Part shown: one piece after another, positions 16,199-24,415 of the stretch | Layout: the number at the start of each line of letters is the position of its first letter | Numbering within the stretch: the stretch's first letter is position 1 | NCBI RefSeq assembly: GCF_009763255.1 | Contig: NZ_WSJB01000019.1 | Span: 158,523 to 222,522, forward strand | DNA length: 64,000 nucleotides | DNA from: Bordetella sp. 02P26C-1 | GTDB lineage: Bacteria; Pseudomonadota; Gammaproteobacteria; Burkholderiales; Burkholderiaceae_B | Direction of reading: 5' to 3' | Made by a program: the position numbers and the translations under genes | The notes under the pieces: generated by a model | Database searches by the model: none | What the model was told of the DNA's origin: nothing | Seen by the model: only the letters and a program-made list of their open reading frames with translations

Positions 16199-17230
16199 AT
16201 GGATTCGCAGCACAGCAAACACGCCATAAAAATACTGGCTTCACCACTTGCCAAGAATGCCATGCAGGCCAGGCTCGATGCCTTGGCTAAGCGGTTGGAT
16301 ACGACAATAGAAGTCATATCGACGGATCGTGTGGGTGGGGTCCAGACAGTCGCTGATATCGACATCGCATTGTTCAGCCGAGACATTTACGAGGGATCGA
16401 ATCAGAAAGGCCTTGCGTCTTCGGCCAGACAGTTCTTTTCGCTGCTCGACGAGGCATCAGGCCTGAAATGGCTGCATATATTTTCATCGGGAGCGGACCG
16501 GCCAGTCTATTCCGAATTGGCATCCCGAGGCGTTTTGACCACGACCAGCGCTGGGGCCAATAGTAAGTCTGTCGCGCTGATGGCTTTGACCGGCATTCTG
16601 GCGCTCTACAAAAAGTTCCCGCTCTACATCCGCGCCAAGGCCCAAAAGGAGTGGGTCAGGCCCGCCATGGAAGACTTCCCCCGGGCGCTCGAGGGGCAGC
16701 GCATCGTCATCATAGGAACAGGACATGTAGGCTCGGAGCTTGCCAGAATGGCCAGCCTGTTCGGTATGCATACCATCGGCCTGAACCGTACCGGCAATCT
16801 GGTCGAAAGGTTTGACGAAGTTCATGCGATCGACCAGCTCGAACGCATTGCCGCGCGGGTCGAGTGGCTGGTGATCTGCTGTCCGTTAACTCCCCGTACC
16901 CGCGGCTTGGTCGATGCAAAGATTATCGCGGCGCTTGGATCGCATGCGCACATTGTGAATGTGGGACGTGGGGGCGTCCTCGATGAATCGGCGCTGCTGC
17001 ATGCGTTGTCCGAAAAACATATCGCTGGTGCATACCTGGATGTGTTTCATAGCGAGCCTCTGCCTTCGGAGTCGCCTTTGTGGGCATTGGACAACCTGCT
17101 CATCACGCCGCACGCCGCCGCGCATAGCGGCGACGTCATGGAGCGCGTGATCGACATTTTTATTCAGAATGTTGAGCACTGGTTGATGAGAAAACCCTTG
17201 CTGAACATGTTCACACCCCCAGCCGTATAA
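16199..17230 (+). CDS. D-2-hydroxyacid dehydrogenase family protein
   Basis: This is a 343-residue NAD(P)-dependent dehydrogenase of the D-isomer-specific 2-hydroxyacid family. It has a Rossmann motif GTGHVGSELA near residue 180 and the catalytic triad: Arg257 in NVGRGGVLDE, Glu286 in FHSEPLP and His305 in TPHAAAHS. It would interconvert a 2-oxo acid and a D-2-hydroxy acid. The length is normal. The ATG start has only a poor Shine-Dalgarno sequence. It lies between the class II aldolase and the GMC oxidoreductase in the same direction, with a 10-base gap to the latter. Confidence 0.9.
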   Translation: MDSQHSKHAIKILASPLAKNAMQARLDALAKRLDTTIEVISTDRVGGVQTVADIDIALFSRDIYEGSNQKGLASSARQFFSLLDEASGLKWLHIFSSGADRPVYSELASRGVLTTTSAGANSKSVALMALTGILALYKKFPLYIRAKAQKEWVRPAMEDFPRALEGQRIVIIGTGHVGSELARMASLFGMHTIGLNRTGNLVERFDEVHAIDQLERIAARVEWLVICCPLTPRTRGLVDAKIIAALGSHAHIVNVGRGGVLDESALLHALSEKHIAGAYLDVFHSEPLPSESPLWALDNLLITPHAAAHSGDVMERVIDIFIQNVEHWLMRKPLLNMFTPPAV

Positions 17231-17240
17231 GGTGCAGCGG

Positions 17241-18860
17241 ATGACCAGAATAGTGGAGGCAGATATCGTCGTGGTTGGCGCGGGAAGCGCCGGCTGCATC
17301 GTTGCTGCACGCGTGTCAGAAGACCCAAACCTTCAGGTCGTGCTGATCGAGAGCGGCGGAGAGGACTCGCATCCGTGGTTTCATATCCCCGCGGGATATG
17401 CCAAGATCATGGAGGCTGGCAAGCACTATTGGAACTACCAGACCGAAGCGGAGCCACACCTGGATAACCGGACCATCGCCTGGCCCCGTGGAAAAGTGAT
17501 CGGCGGCTCGGGATCGGTCAATGGGTTGGTCTATTTGCGAGGCTCTCCGTTTGACTATGATCGGTGGGAACAAGCCGGAGCAAAAGGCTGGTCGTGGGAT
17601 GCCTGCGTCCCATACTTCCGTAAAGTCGAAAAATGGCAGGGCGACCCTGGGGCAACGCGCGGTCAAACCGGGAAGGTCGCAATCACCACGCCCAAGGTGT
17701 TATCCGAAGGCGCGCAAAGATTCATAAACGCCTGTAACGCAGTGGGCATCGACAATCATATCGATGTGAATGACGGGCAGTTGAGCGGCGTTTCGCCGGT
17801 TCAGTCAAATATCGAGAACGGACGGCGAGCGTCGTCATCCCGTGCCTATCTGAGAGAAGCCAGAAAGCGCGGCAACCTGACAGTGCTGACGCGCATGACG
17901 GCACAACGCGTGATGTTCGATGAGCGCAGAGCAACCGGCATTATTGCCCGCCACGACGGTACGAATGACAGTGTTGTGATCCGGGCTAGAAAAGAAGTCG
18001 TACTTGCCGCAGGCGCGATCGGAACGCCGCAGTTGCTCATGCTGTCGGGGATTGGAGATGGCACTGCGCTTGCACGCCTGGGCATTGAGGTGCTGGTGAA
18101 TCAGCCCGAGGTCGGCCGTAATCTCCAAGACCACTTGCTGGTACGCATGCGATTCCGATCTCGGGAGATCGGCACCCTGAACGAAAAGATGCGATCGCGG
18201 CTGTCGTTGGCCAAGACGGTGGGGGCGTATCTCGTCAAGCGTGACGGACCTCTTGCTATTGGTCCCACCGAGGCTGTGCTGTTTGCGCGTACGAATCCTG
18301 AGGTCGAGGAGGCGAACGTTCAGATCCAGTACATCAATTTCTGTACTGCAACCACGCCGTCCTATCGTTTGCCCCACGCTGCGGGGTTCATGCTCAACAT
18401 GAGCCAATGCCGGCCGGCGAGCAAAGGGTCTTTGACTCTCCGGAGCAAGGATTTCAATGAGCCGCCAGTTATTCGGGCGGCGTATCTATCAGATCCGTTG
18501 GATGTGAAAGAAAACATCGAAGGCGTGCGGCTCGCACTAAAAATCGCAAAAGCCCACGCGCTTGCCGAGATTATCACCGAGAACCAATCCGGATTATCGG
18601 AGCATTCGTCCGATGAGGAGATTCTTCGGTATATCAGACAGGTGGCGGGGACGGTTTACCACCCATGCGGAACCTGTCGAATGGGAGATGATGAGGGCGC
18701 CGTGCTCAATAGCGACCTCACCGTCAAGGGCGTGAAATCCTTGCGCGTCGCGGATGCATCCGCGATTCCGGCGATTCCATCTTCGAACATTCAGGCTTCG
18801 GTCCTGATGATCGCCGAACGCGCCAGCGATTTCATCAAAAACTCAAAGAGCAATTATTAA
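17241..18860 (+). CDS. GMC-family FAD-dependent oxidoreductase (choline-dehydrogenase-like)
   Basis: This is a 539-residue flavoprotein alcohol dehydrogenase of the glucose-methanol-choline family. ATG 17241 is preferred over GTG 17232. The FAD-binding VVVGAGSAGCIVAA lies at residues 10-23; the first GMC signature begins PRGKVIGGSGSVNG, and the second is GAIGTPQLLMLSGIG. The catalytic His474 (YHPCGTCRMG) and Asn516 (SSNIQAS) are present. It oxidises a primary or secondary alcohol and passes electrons to a quinone or other acceptor. In the cluster it could create the carboxylate or aldehyde that is later CoA-activated. The exact substrate is not readable. Confidence 0.9.
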   Translation: MTRIVEADIVVVGAGSAGCIVAARVSEDPNLQVVLIESGGEDSHPWFHIPAGYAKIMEAGKHYWNYQTEAEPHLDNRTIAWPRGKVIGGSGSVNGLVYLRGSPFDYDRWEQAGAKGWSWDACVPYFRKVEKWQGDPGATRGQTGKVAITTPKVLSEGAQRFINACNAVGIDNHIDVNDGQLSGVSPVQSNIENGRRASSSRAYLREARKRGNLTVLTRMTAQRVMFDERRATGIIARHDGTNDSVVIRARKEVVLAAGAIGTPQLLMLSGIGDGTALARLGIEVLVNQPEVGRNLQDHLLVRMRFRSREIGTLNEKMRSRLSLAKTVGAYLVKRDGPLAIGPTEAVLFARTNPEVEEANVQIQYINFCTATTPSYRLPHAAGFMLNMSQCRPASKGSLTLRSKDFNEPPVIRAAYLSDPLDVKENIEGVRLALKIAKAHALAEIITENQSGLSEHSSDEEILRYIRQVAGTVYHPCGTCRMGDDEGAVLNSDLTVKGVKSLRVADASAIPAIPSSNIQASVLMIAERASDFIKNSKSNY

Positions 18861-18873
18861 ACAGGAGACTGTC

Positions 18874-19848
18874 TTGCTGCGTCGTTCTATTTCGGGTTTA
18901 TTGCTTTCTGCATTGATTGCCGTGGTCCCAGTGGGCAAGGCGTTGGCGGATAACTATCCGTCTAAGCCTGTACGGATCATCGTTCCGTATGCACCGGGCG
19001 GGTCGTCTGACTCGCTGGCTCGCTTACTCGCGCGCTATCTTGGCGAAAAATTTAACCAAACCTTTGTCGTGGAGAATAAGTCGGGTGGCGGCACAGTGAT
19101 CGCTGCGCGTGAGGTCATTTCCTCGGAGCCCAATGGCTACACGATTGCGCTTCTAGATACGTCCACGCCGGCGGTCGCGCCATTTCTCTACAAGAAGCAG
19201 CCATTTGATCCCGCCAATTTGCAGCCGATTACCCGACTGGCGAGTATCCCCCAAGGCTTACTCGTGCCAGCCTCATCCAAGCTCAACACGTTGGACGACT
19301 TCATCAGCTACGTAAAGAGCAACCCCGGTGCTTCCTACGCCAGCTTCGGCAACACCTCGCTGAGTTACTTCTTGTTCGAAGACTTCCTTAACAAAGCCGG
19401 GCTCAAGATGACCCAGGTGGGATATAAGGGTGCGGCGCCAGCGTTGCAAGATCTCATCGGCGACCACATCGGCATTGGTTTTCTGGACGTCTCTACCTCG
19501 ACGCCTCATATTCAGGCAGGCAAGCTCAAGGCACTCGCCATTGTGACCGAGGATCGTTTGAACGCCGTTCCTTCCGTGCCCACGTTCAAGGAATCAGGTT
19601 TTCCGGATTATTACCGTACGCCTTGGTTCGGCGTCTTTACGCGCGCGGGGACACCAAAACAAGTCGTCGACAAACTCAACGAAGCGGTCATGGAGTTCGG
19701 TAAGTCGGAGCTGTTTGCTAAGTGGCTGCGGGATAACAATCTCGTCCTGTCGTTGAGTGATAGCACCGCGGCATTCGAATCCGGCATTCAAGCCGACACT
19801 CAGGTGTACTCCACTCTGATCAAGCAACTCGGCGTCTCCCTCGATTGA
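18874..19848 (+). CDS. Bug-family (TTT) periplasmic substrate-binding protein 2
   Basis: This is a 324-residue Bug/TctC-type binding protein. The start codon is TTG 18874, supported by CAGGAG seven bases upstream and by an immediate signal peptide (MLRRSISGLLLSALIAVV) cleaved after ALA. Family motifs are VPYAPGGSSDSLARLLA, NKSGGGTVIAA and the GYKGAAPALQDLIGDH loop. The ligand loop differs from its three cluster paralogues (GYKGAAP against VPYRGG), so it probably binds a different ligand. It follows the GMC gene by 13 bases and ends just before a strong hairpin, so it seems to be the end of a transcript segment. Confidence 0.9.
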   Translation: MLRRSISGLLLSALIAVVPVGKALADNYPSKPVRIIVPYAPGGSSDSLARLLARYLGEKFNQTFVVENKSGGGTVIAAREVISSEPNGYTIALLDTSTPAVAPFLYKKQPFDPANLQPITRLASIPQGLLVPASSKLNTLDDFISYVKSNPGASYASFGNTSLSYFLFEDFLNKAGLKMTQVGYKGAAPALQDLIGDHIGIGFLDVSTSTPHIQAGKLKALAIVTEDRLNAVPSVPTFKESGFPDYYRTPWFGVFTRAGTPKQVVDKLNEAVMEFGKSELFAKWLRDNNLVLSLSDSTAAFESGIQADTQVYSTLIKQLGVSLD

Positions 19849-19857
19849 TATCGCATG

Positions 19858-19880
19858 GCGGGCGCGGCACTCGCGCCCGC
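19858..19880 (+). terminator. Strong GC hairpin after the second Bug gene
   Basis: GCGGGCGCG (19858-19866) and CGCGCCCGC (19872-19880) form a perfect 9-base stem with a 5-base loop, nine bases after the stop. No T-tract follows on the plus strand (an A-run does), so this may be an attenuating or RNA-stabilising hairpin rather than a full intrinsic terminator. Confidence 0.5.
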
Positions 19881-19882
19881 TT

Positions 19883-19894
19883 CCAAAAAAGTCC
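19883..19894 (-). promoter_or_regulatory. Possible third copy of the IclR operator-like motif
   Basis: On the minus strand this reads GGACTTTTTTGG, matching GGACTATTTTGG of the first operator-like site (12514-12525) at 11 of 12 bases. It lies in the intergenic gap before the third Bug gene, in an A-rich context, so chance is possible. Confidence 0.3.
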
Positions 19895-20061
19895 GTATAG
19901 CGATACTAATAAAAGAAAATATTGTCCCGTATATTCTATTTAGTTCGCATTATGGACGTTTCAGCGTTGACCCTCTCATCCTCGCACTTCTAAGATTCCA
20001 CAACAAAACGGCGAGCTCAACACTCGCGATACTGAATCGCTAAGACAAAGGGAGACCGAGG

Positions 20062-21036
20062 ATGAGACTAAAGAAACTGGCCAACATGCTGGTTGTCGCT
20101 GTTGCCGCCGTCGTCACGACCAGCGTGCACGCCAAACCAGACTTTCCTAATGGACCGATGAAGCTCATCGTCCCGTACGCGGCAGGCGCGAGTACCGACA
20201 CGCTGGCGAGAATGGTTGGACAAGCGGTGGCTGAAGACTTAAAGCAAAGCGTGATTGTCGAGAATCACGCCGGGGCAGGGGGCACGATCGCGGCCGATTA
20301 TGTCAAGCGCCAAAAGCCGGATGGCTATACCTGGATGTTGACGACGGACGGCATCTTGTCGGTGAACCCCTCCATCTACAAAAAGCTCAATTACGACTCG
20401 TTGAAGGACTTCACACCTTTGTCGGTCGCTGTCGCTGCGCCGCTGGTGCTGGCTGTCCGCGCGGACTCTCCGTATACGTCCATGCAGGCGCTCATTGATT
20501 TCGCAAAGGCCAATCCTCAAAAACTCTCGTATGGATCAGCAGGCGTAGGCAGTTCCCAGCACATGGCTGGTGAACTGATGAAGGAAATGGCCAAGGTAGA
20601 CATTACGCACGTGCCCTACCGAGGTGGTGCGCCGGCGATGGCGGATCTGCTGGGTGGACACATCGACATGATGTTTGTGCAGAGCGCCTCGGCAAAAGAT
20701 CTGGCGGACCAAGGAAAGCTTCGGTTATTGGGTATCGGCAGCCCTAAGCGCGTGGCGGCGCTACCGGATGTGGCGACTTTTGACGAGCTTGGTTTGAAAG
20801 GCTATGACTCCGACACCTGGTACGGCTTCAACATGCCGGCCGGCGCAGATGAAGCGGTCGTCAAAAAGCTCAACGATTCGATCACCAAAGCGCTCCAAAA
20901 GAATCGTAAGACGCTGGAGCAGCAGGGCTTCACCGTGGTGGCTAGCACCCCCGAGGAAATGCGAATCAGCACCGAAAACAACATCACGAAATGGCGCGAT
21001 CTGGCCAAGAAGGCCGGCATCTATCAGATGCAGTAG
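20062..21036 (+). CDS. Bug-family (TTT) periplasmic substrate-binding protein 3
   Basis: This is a 324-residue Bug/TctC-type receptor with a signal peptide (MRLKKLANMLVVAVAAVV, cleaved near VHA) and the family motifs VPYAAGASTDTLARM, ENHAGAGGTIAADYV and VPYRGGAPAMADLLGG. GGGAG sits seven bases before ATG 20062. The 213-base AT-rich gap upstream, with a hairpin and a possible operator copy, suggests that a second transcription unit starts here. It leads the CoA-transferase / crotonase / dehydrogenase block, so its ligand may be the acid that these enzymes activate. No membrane components are nearby. Confidence 0.9.
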   Translation: MRLKKLANMLVVAVAAVVTTSVHAKPDFPNGPMKLIVPYAAGASTDTLARMVGQAVAEDLKQSVIVENHAGAGGTIAADYVKRQKPDGYTWMLTTDGILSVNPSIYKKLNYDSLKDFTPLSVAVAAPLVLAVRADSPYTSMQALIDFAKANPQKLSYGSAGVGSSQHMAGELMKEMAKVDITHVPYRGGAPAMADLLGGHIDMMFVQSASAKDLADQGKLRLLGIGSPKRVAALPDVATFDELGLKGYDSDTWYGFNMPAGADEAVVKKLNDSITKALQKNRKTLEQQGFTVVASTPEEMRISTENNITKWRDLAKKAGIYQMQ

Positions 21037-21103
21037 TGCCGTCGGTACGGCAGTAGCTCAGGCGTCTTAACCGACATATTCATACAAGCGCGAACTTTAT
21101 TTC

Positions 21104-22348
21104 ATGCAGATATCCACACATGACTGTTTTGGGGCATTGGACGGAATCACCGTACTCGATTTGGGCGGACCGTTGGGCAACTATTGCGGCAAGCTCTTCG
21201 CCGACCTTGGGGCTGACGTCATTCTGATAGAGCCGCCGCAAGGCTCTTCCACGCGGCATGTTGGTCCCTATGTCCGAGGCGGCGAGTCACCCGAGCACAG
21301 TTTGCGTTATCAGTACGAGAACACCAACAAACGTAGTGTGGTACTCGATTTCGAAGACCCGGCGGATCGCGAGACGTTCTTGCGGCTTGCCGCCAAAGCA
21401 TCCGTGGTGCTCGAAAGTGAGGCGCCTGGCACGATGCGGCGCTATGGCTTGGACTATGCCGCGCTCCGGGCCGTGAATCCGGCGATCGTCATGACCAGCA
21501 TCACGCCGTTTGGGCAGGAAGGCCCCTATGCGGAATGGCTGGCCACCGATCTGACAGTGATGGCGATGGGCGGCATGATGTACCTCGCGGGTTATCCCGA
21601 CACTGCACCCATGGTCGCCTGCGGGGAGCAGGCGGTCGGTGCAGCCAATCTGTTTGCAGCGGTAGCCACGCTCGCAGCCGTCTACGACGCAGAGGTGAGC
21701 GGGGCTGGCCAACATATCGATGTCGCCATGCAGGAGTGCGTGGTCATGGGGTTAGAAAACGCGGTGCAGTTCTATGACCTTGAGGGCACGATACGCAAAC
21801 GCAACGCCGGTACGCAACGACTGGCCGGCACGGGGGCATTTCTCTGCCAGGATGGATATGTGTATTTGATGGCCGGAGGCATTGGGAGCAACCGCTTCTG
21901 GAGCGTAACCACGGAATGGCTGATTTCCGAAGGCTTAAAGGAGGCCGAGCAATTCCGCGATTCGCGCTGGAGTGACCAGACCTTCTTGGCCACCGATGAA
22001 GCAAAGCGCATCTTCCGTGATGTGTTTGCTCCCTTTGCGTTACGGCACACCAAAGAACAGCTTCAAGCGAAAGGCCGCGAGCATCGTATTCCTATCGCGC
22101 CTATATGCGACGCCAGTGATATTGCCGCGGATCCGCAACGGGCGCATCGGGATTATTTCGTCAACATCAATGCCGCGGATGGGACTGAGCTTCGTATGCC
22201 AGGTGCTCCCTATCAATTGAGCGCCACGCCCTGGCGTTTGCGAGTCGGAGCGCCCACGCTGGGGCAACACACCCAAGAGGTCCTGTCCAGTTTGAATCGC
22301 GATGCCCGCACTTGTGGCCTGTCCGCCGCCACCGAGGAACACCAATGA
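21104..22348 (+). CDS. Class III CoA-transferase (CaiB/BaiF family), first of an overlapping pair
   Basis: This 414-residue family III CoA-transferase moves CoA between carboxylic acids through an aspartyl-CoA anhydride. The catalytic aspartate is probably Asp149 in EWLATDLTVMAMGG, preceded by the family motif SITPFGQEGPYAEW. The N-terminal LDLGGPLGNYCGKLFADLGAD and KRSVVLDF motifs are typical. Its TGA overlaps the ATG of the next CoA-transferase (ATGA), implying translational coupling and a heteromeric enzyme, as in BbsEF (succinyl-CoA:benzylsuccinate CoA-transferase). Both partners here keep an aspartate at the catalytic position, so two homodimers cannot be excluded. Confidence 0.92.
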   Translation: MQISTHDCFGALDGITVLDLGGPLGNYCGKLFADLGADVILIEPPQGSSTRHVGPYVRGGESPEHSLRYQYENTNKRSVVLDFEDPADRETFLRLAAKASVVLESEAPGTMRRYGLDYAALRAVNPAIVMTSITPFGQEGPYAEWLATDLTVMAMGGMMYLAGYPDTAPMVACGEQAVGAANLFAAVATLAAVYDAEVSGAGQHIDVAMQECVVMGLENAVQFYDLEGTIRKRNAGTQRLAGTGAFLCQDGYVYLMAGGIGSNRFWSVTTEWLISEGLKEAEQFRDSRWSDQTFLATDEAKRIFRDVFAPFALRHTKEQLQAKGREHRIPIAPICDASDIAADPQRAHRDYFVNINAADGTELRMPGAPYQLSATPWRLRVGAPTLGQHTQEVLSSLNRDARTCGLSAATEEHQ

Positions 22349-23553
22349 AACGATTACTCAATGGCATTCGCGTGATTGACTTCTCGTGGATCGGCGCGGG
22401 TTCCTACACGACCAAAATCCTGGCTGATCTTGGCGCGGATGTTATCAAGATTGAAAGTCATCAGCGCCTGGACACGCTGCGGGTCACCAAGCCATTTAAA
22501 GACAAGGTCCCCGGCGTCAATCGCAGCGGCTATTTCGCTGATCGCAACTCCAGTAAGCGCAGCGTCACCCTGAACGTCAAGGACGAACGCGGGCTGGCGA
22601 TGGTTAAACGGCTGATCGCTGACGCGCATTTGGTCTGCAATAACTTCACGCCAGGCGTGATGGACAAGCTCGGTCTGGGCTATGAGGTGCTCAAAGAGAT
22701 CAAACCGGATCTGGTCTTCGTCGCCATGTCCATGCAGGGTGCCAGTGGACCGGCGCGCGCGGATCTCGGGTATGGCTTGACCATTGCAGCGCTTACCGGG
22801 TTTATGCATCTGACCGGCTTGCCTGAGCGCGAACCGGCGGGCACTGGCACAAATTATCCCGACCATATACCCAATCCCGGCCATGCCGCGTTTGCCATTC
22901 TGGCCGCGTTGCGTCATCAGCGACGTACGGGCATAGGCCAACTGATAGACCTCGCCCAGATGGAGCCCACCCTGGCCATGTTGGGGCCCACGATGATGAA
23001 TTATTTCGTCAATGAGGTCGTGGAACAGCGCGCGGGAAACACACATCCTGAATACGCGCCCTATGGGGTGTATCGATGCTCGGGCGATGATCGCTGGATT
23101 GCGATTTCCGTTTGTTGTGACGAGCAATGGCAGGCGCTTTCCACCGAGTTAGGGTTGGAGCAAAAACCCCAGTGGGCTGGCGTGGAAGGGCGGTTGAAGG
23201 ATCGGCAGCAAATTGACGAGGCCATTACCCGTCACACGGTTGAGCGTGATGCAATGGCTTTGGCTCAGGCACTTCAGCGTGCCGGCGTTACGGCGGGTCC
23301 CGTGCAAGATGCCCGCGACGTGCTCGAGCGTGATCCGCAACTGGCTGCCCGTGGCCACTGGGTCACATTGAATCATCCCGAGATGGGGCCCAGCACCTAT
23401 AACAGCGCCCCTTACCGATACTCCGATGCCGAATCGGCGCCTACTGCTCCTGCACCGTTGCTCGGTCAGCACACGCGAGAAGTCTGTCGTGAACTGCTGG
23501 GGCTCCAAGAAGAAGACATCGACCGGCTCGAGGCGGACGGCGTCCTCTCGTGA
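22345..23553 (+). CDS. Class III CoA-transferase (CaiB/BaiF family), second of an overlapping pair
   Basis: This is a 402-residue paralogue of the upstream CoA-transferase. ATG 22345 overlaps the previous stop codon; an in-frame extension to 22312 inside the upstream gene is rejected. It starts MKRLLNGIRVIDFSWIGAG, followed by LADLGADVIKIES and KRSVTLNVKDERG. The catalytic aspartate is probably Asp140 in ARADLGYGL. The coupling with its neighbour and the downstream crotonase and acyl-CoA dehydrogenase genes indicate an acid-activation step that starts a beta-oxidation-like sequence. The CoA donor is probably succinyl-CoA or acetyl-CoA, but that is inference. Confidence 0.92.
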   Translation: MKRLLNGIRVIDFSWIGAGSYTTKILADLGADVIKIESHQRLDTLRVTKPFKDKVPGVNRSGYFADRNSSKRSVTLNVKDERGLAMVKRLIADAHLVCNNFTPGVMDKLGLGYEVLKEIKPDLVFVAMSMQGASGPARADLGYGLTIAALTGFMHLTGLPEREPAGTGTNYPDHIPNPGHAAFAILAALRHQRRTGIGQLIDLAQMEPTLAMLGPTMMNYFVNEVVEQRAGNTHPEYAPYGVYRCSGDDRWIAISVCCDEQWQALSTELGLEQKPQWAGVEGRLKDRQQIDEAITRHTVERDAMALAQALQRAGVTAGPVQDARDVLERDPQLAARGHWVTLNHPEMGPSTYNSAPYRYSDAESAPTAPAPLLGQHTREVCRELLGLQEEDIDRLEADGVLS

Positions 23554-23583
23554 GCCGGATTACCCAGGATTGAAGGAGTTCTT

Positions 23584-24360
23584 ATGACGCTATTGTTCGA
23601 TGTTCAAGACCATATCGCCACCATTACGCTGAACCGGCCAGAGGCCATGAATAGCATCGATCCGGAAACACGGGCTGAACTACATGACGCATGGAAACGG
23701 ATCAAACACGATGACAGTATCCGCGTGGCGATTCTCACGGGTAACGGGGACAAGGCGTTTTGCACAGGGTCGGATCTGAAGAAAACCATGCCCCCCAAGG
23801 AGAGCTTCGCCGAACTCACCTTCGGCCGATCCGAATCCGATCACTTGCTCGCTGGTCTTGATACCGACAAACCCTTGATCTGTGCGGTCAACGGTTATGC
23901 CATGGGGGGTGGCATGGAGCTGGCCCTCGCATGCGACATACGCATTGCTTCGGAAAATGCCGTCTTCGCGTTGTCGGAAGTGCGCATCGGCAGTATTCCC
24001 GGTGCAGGCGGCACGCAGCGTTTGCCCCGTGCGATTGGCTTATCCAATGCCATGCTGATGCTGCTGACAGGCGACCGTATCGATGCGCAAGAAGCCGCCA
24101 GAATTGGTTTGGTCAGCCGTGTGGTGCGTCGCGATGATCTGCTTTCCAGCGCCACGGCGATCGCCAGTCGAATTGCACGTAATGCGCCGTTATCGGTGCG
24201 CGCCGTGAAGCGGTTGGTTTACAACGGCCTCGACATGCCCTTGCCCGCTGCCTTAGAGGCTGAGCGTTACGCGTTCGGTCTGCTTCGAGATACCGAAGAT
24301 CGCATCGAGGGCCGCCGCGCCTTTCAGGAAAAGCGCGAACCCAACTACCAAGGCCGCTGA
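23584..24360 (+). CDS. Enoyl-CoA hydratase (crotonase family)
   Basis: This is a 258-residue crotonase-fold protein. Both glutamates used by hydratases are present at the canonical 20-residue distance: Glu112 in GGGMELALACD and Glu132 in ALSEVRIGSIPGAGG. The oxyanion-hole segments FCTGSDLK and YAMGGGMEL are also intact. It should add water to a 2-enoyl-CoA made by the acyl-CoA dehydrogenase encoded next. GAAGGAG lies before ATG 23584. It is 30 bases after the second CoA-transferase and in the same direction. Functionally it is the counterpart of BbsH in the benzylsuccinate route. Confidence 0.92.
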   Translation: MTLLFDVQDHIATITLNRPEAMNSIDPETRAELHDAWKRIKHDDSIRVAILTGNGDKAFCTGSDLKKTMPPKESFAELTFGRSESDHLLAGLDTDKPLICAVNGYAMGGGMELALACDIRIASENAVFALSEVRIGSIPGAGGTQRLPRAIGLSNAMLMLLTGDRIDAQEAARIGLVSRVVRRDDLLSSATAIASRIARNAPLSVRAVKRLVYNGLDMPLPAALEAERYAFGLLRDTEDRIEGRRAFQEKREPNYQGR

Positions 24361-24415
24361 ATTCCTCCAGGTCTTGCCCCACTCTATTTAGCCGCTATGC
24401 AGCACAGGAAGCATC

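Noticed and set aside
19855..20043. Short ORF between the second and third Bug genes
   Set aside because: It runs through the GC hairpin and the AT-rich region, with no ribosome-binding site and no protein-like pattern.
23584..24360. Suspected loss of a catalytic glutamate in the crotonase
   Set aside because: Careful spacing shows that both hydratase glutamates are present, at residues 112 and 132, twenty residues apart as in the canonical enzyme.
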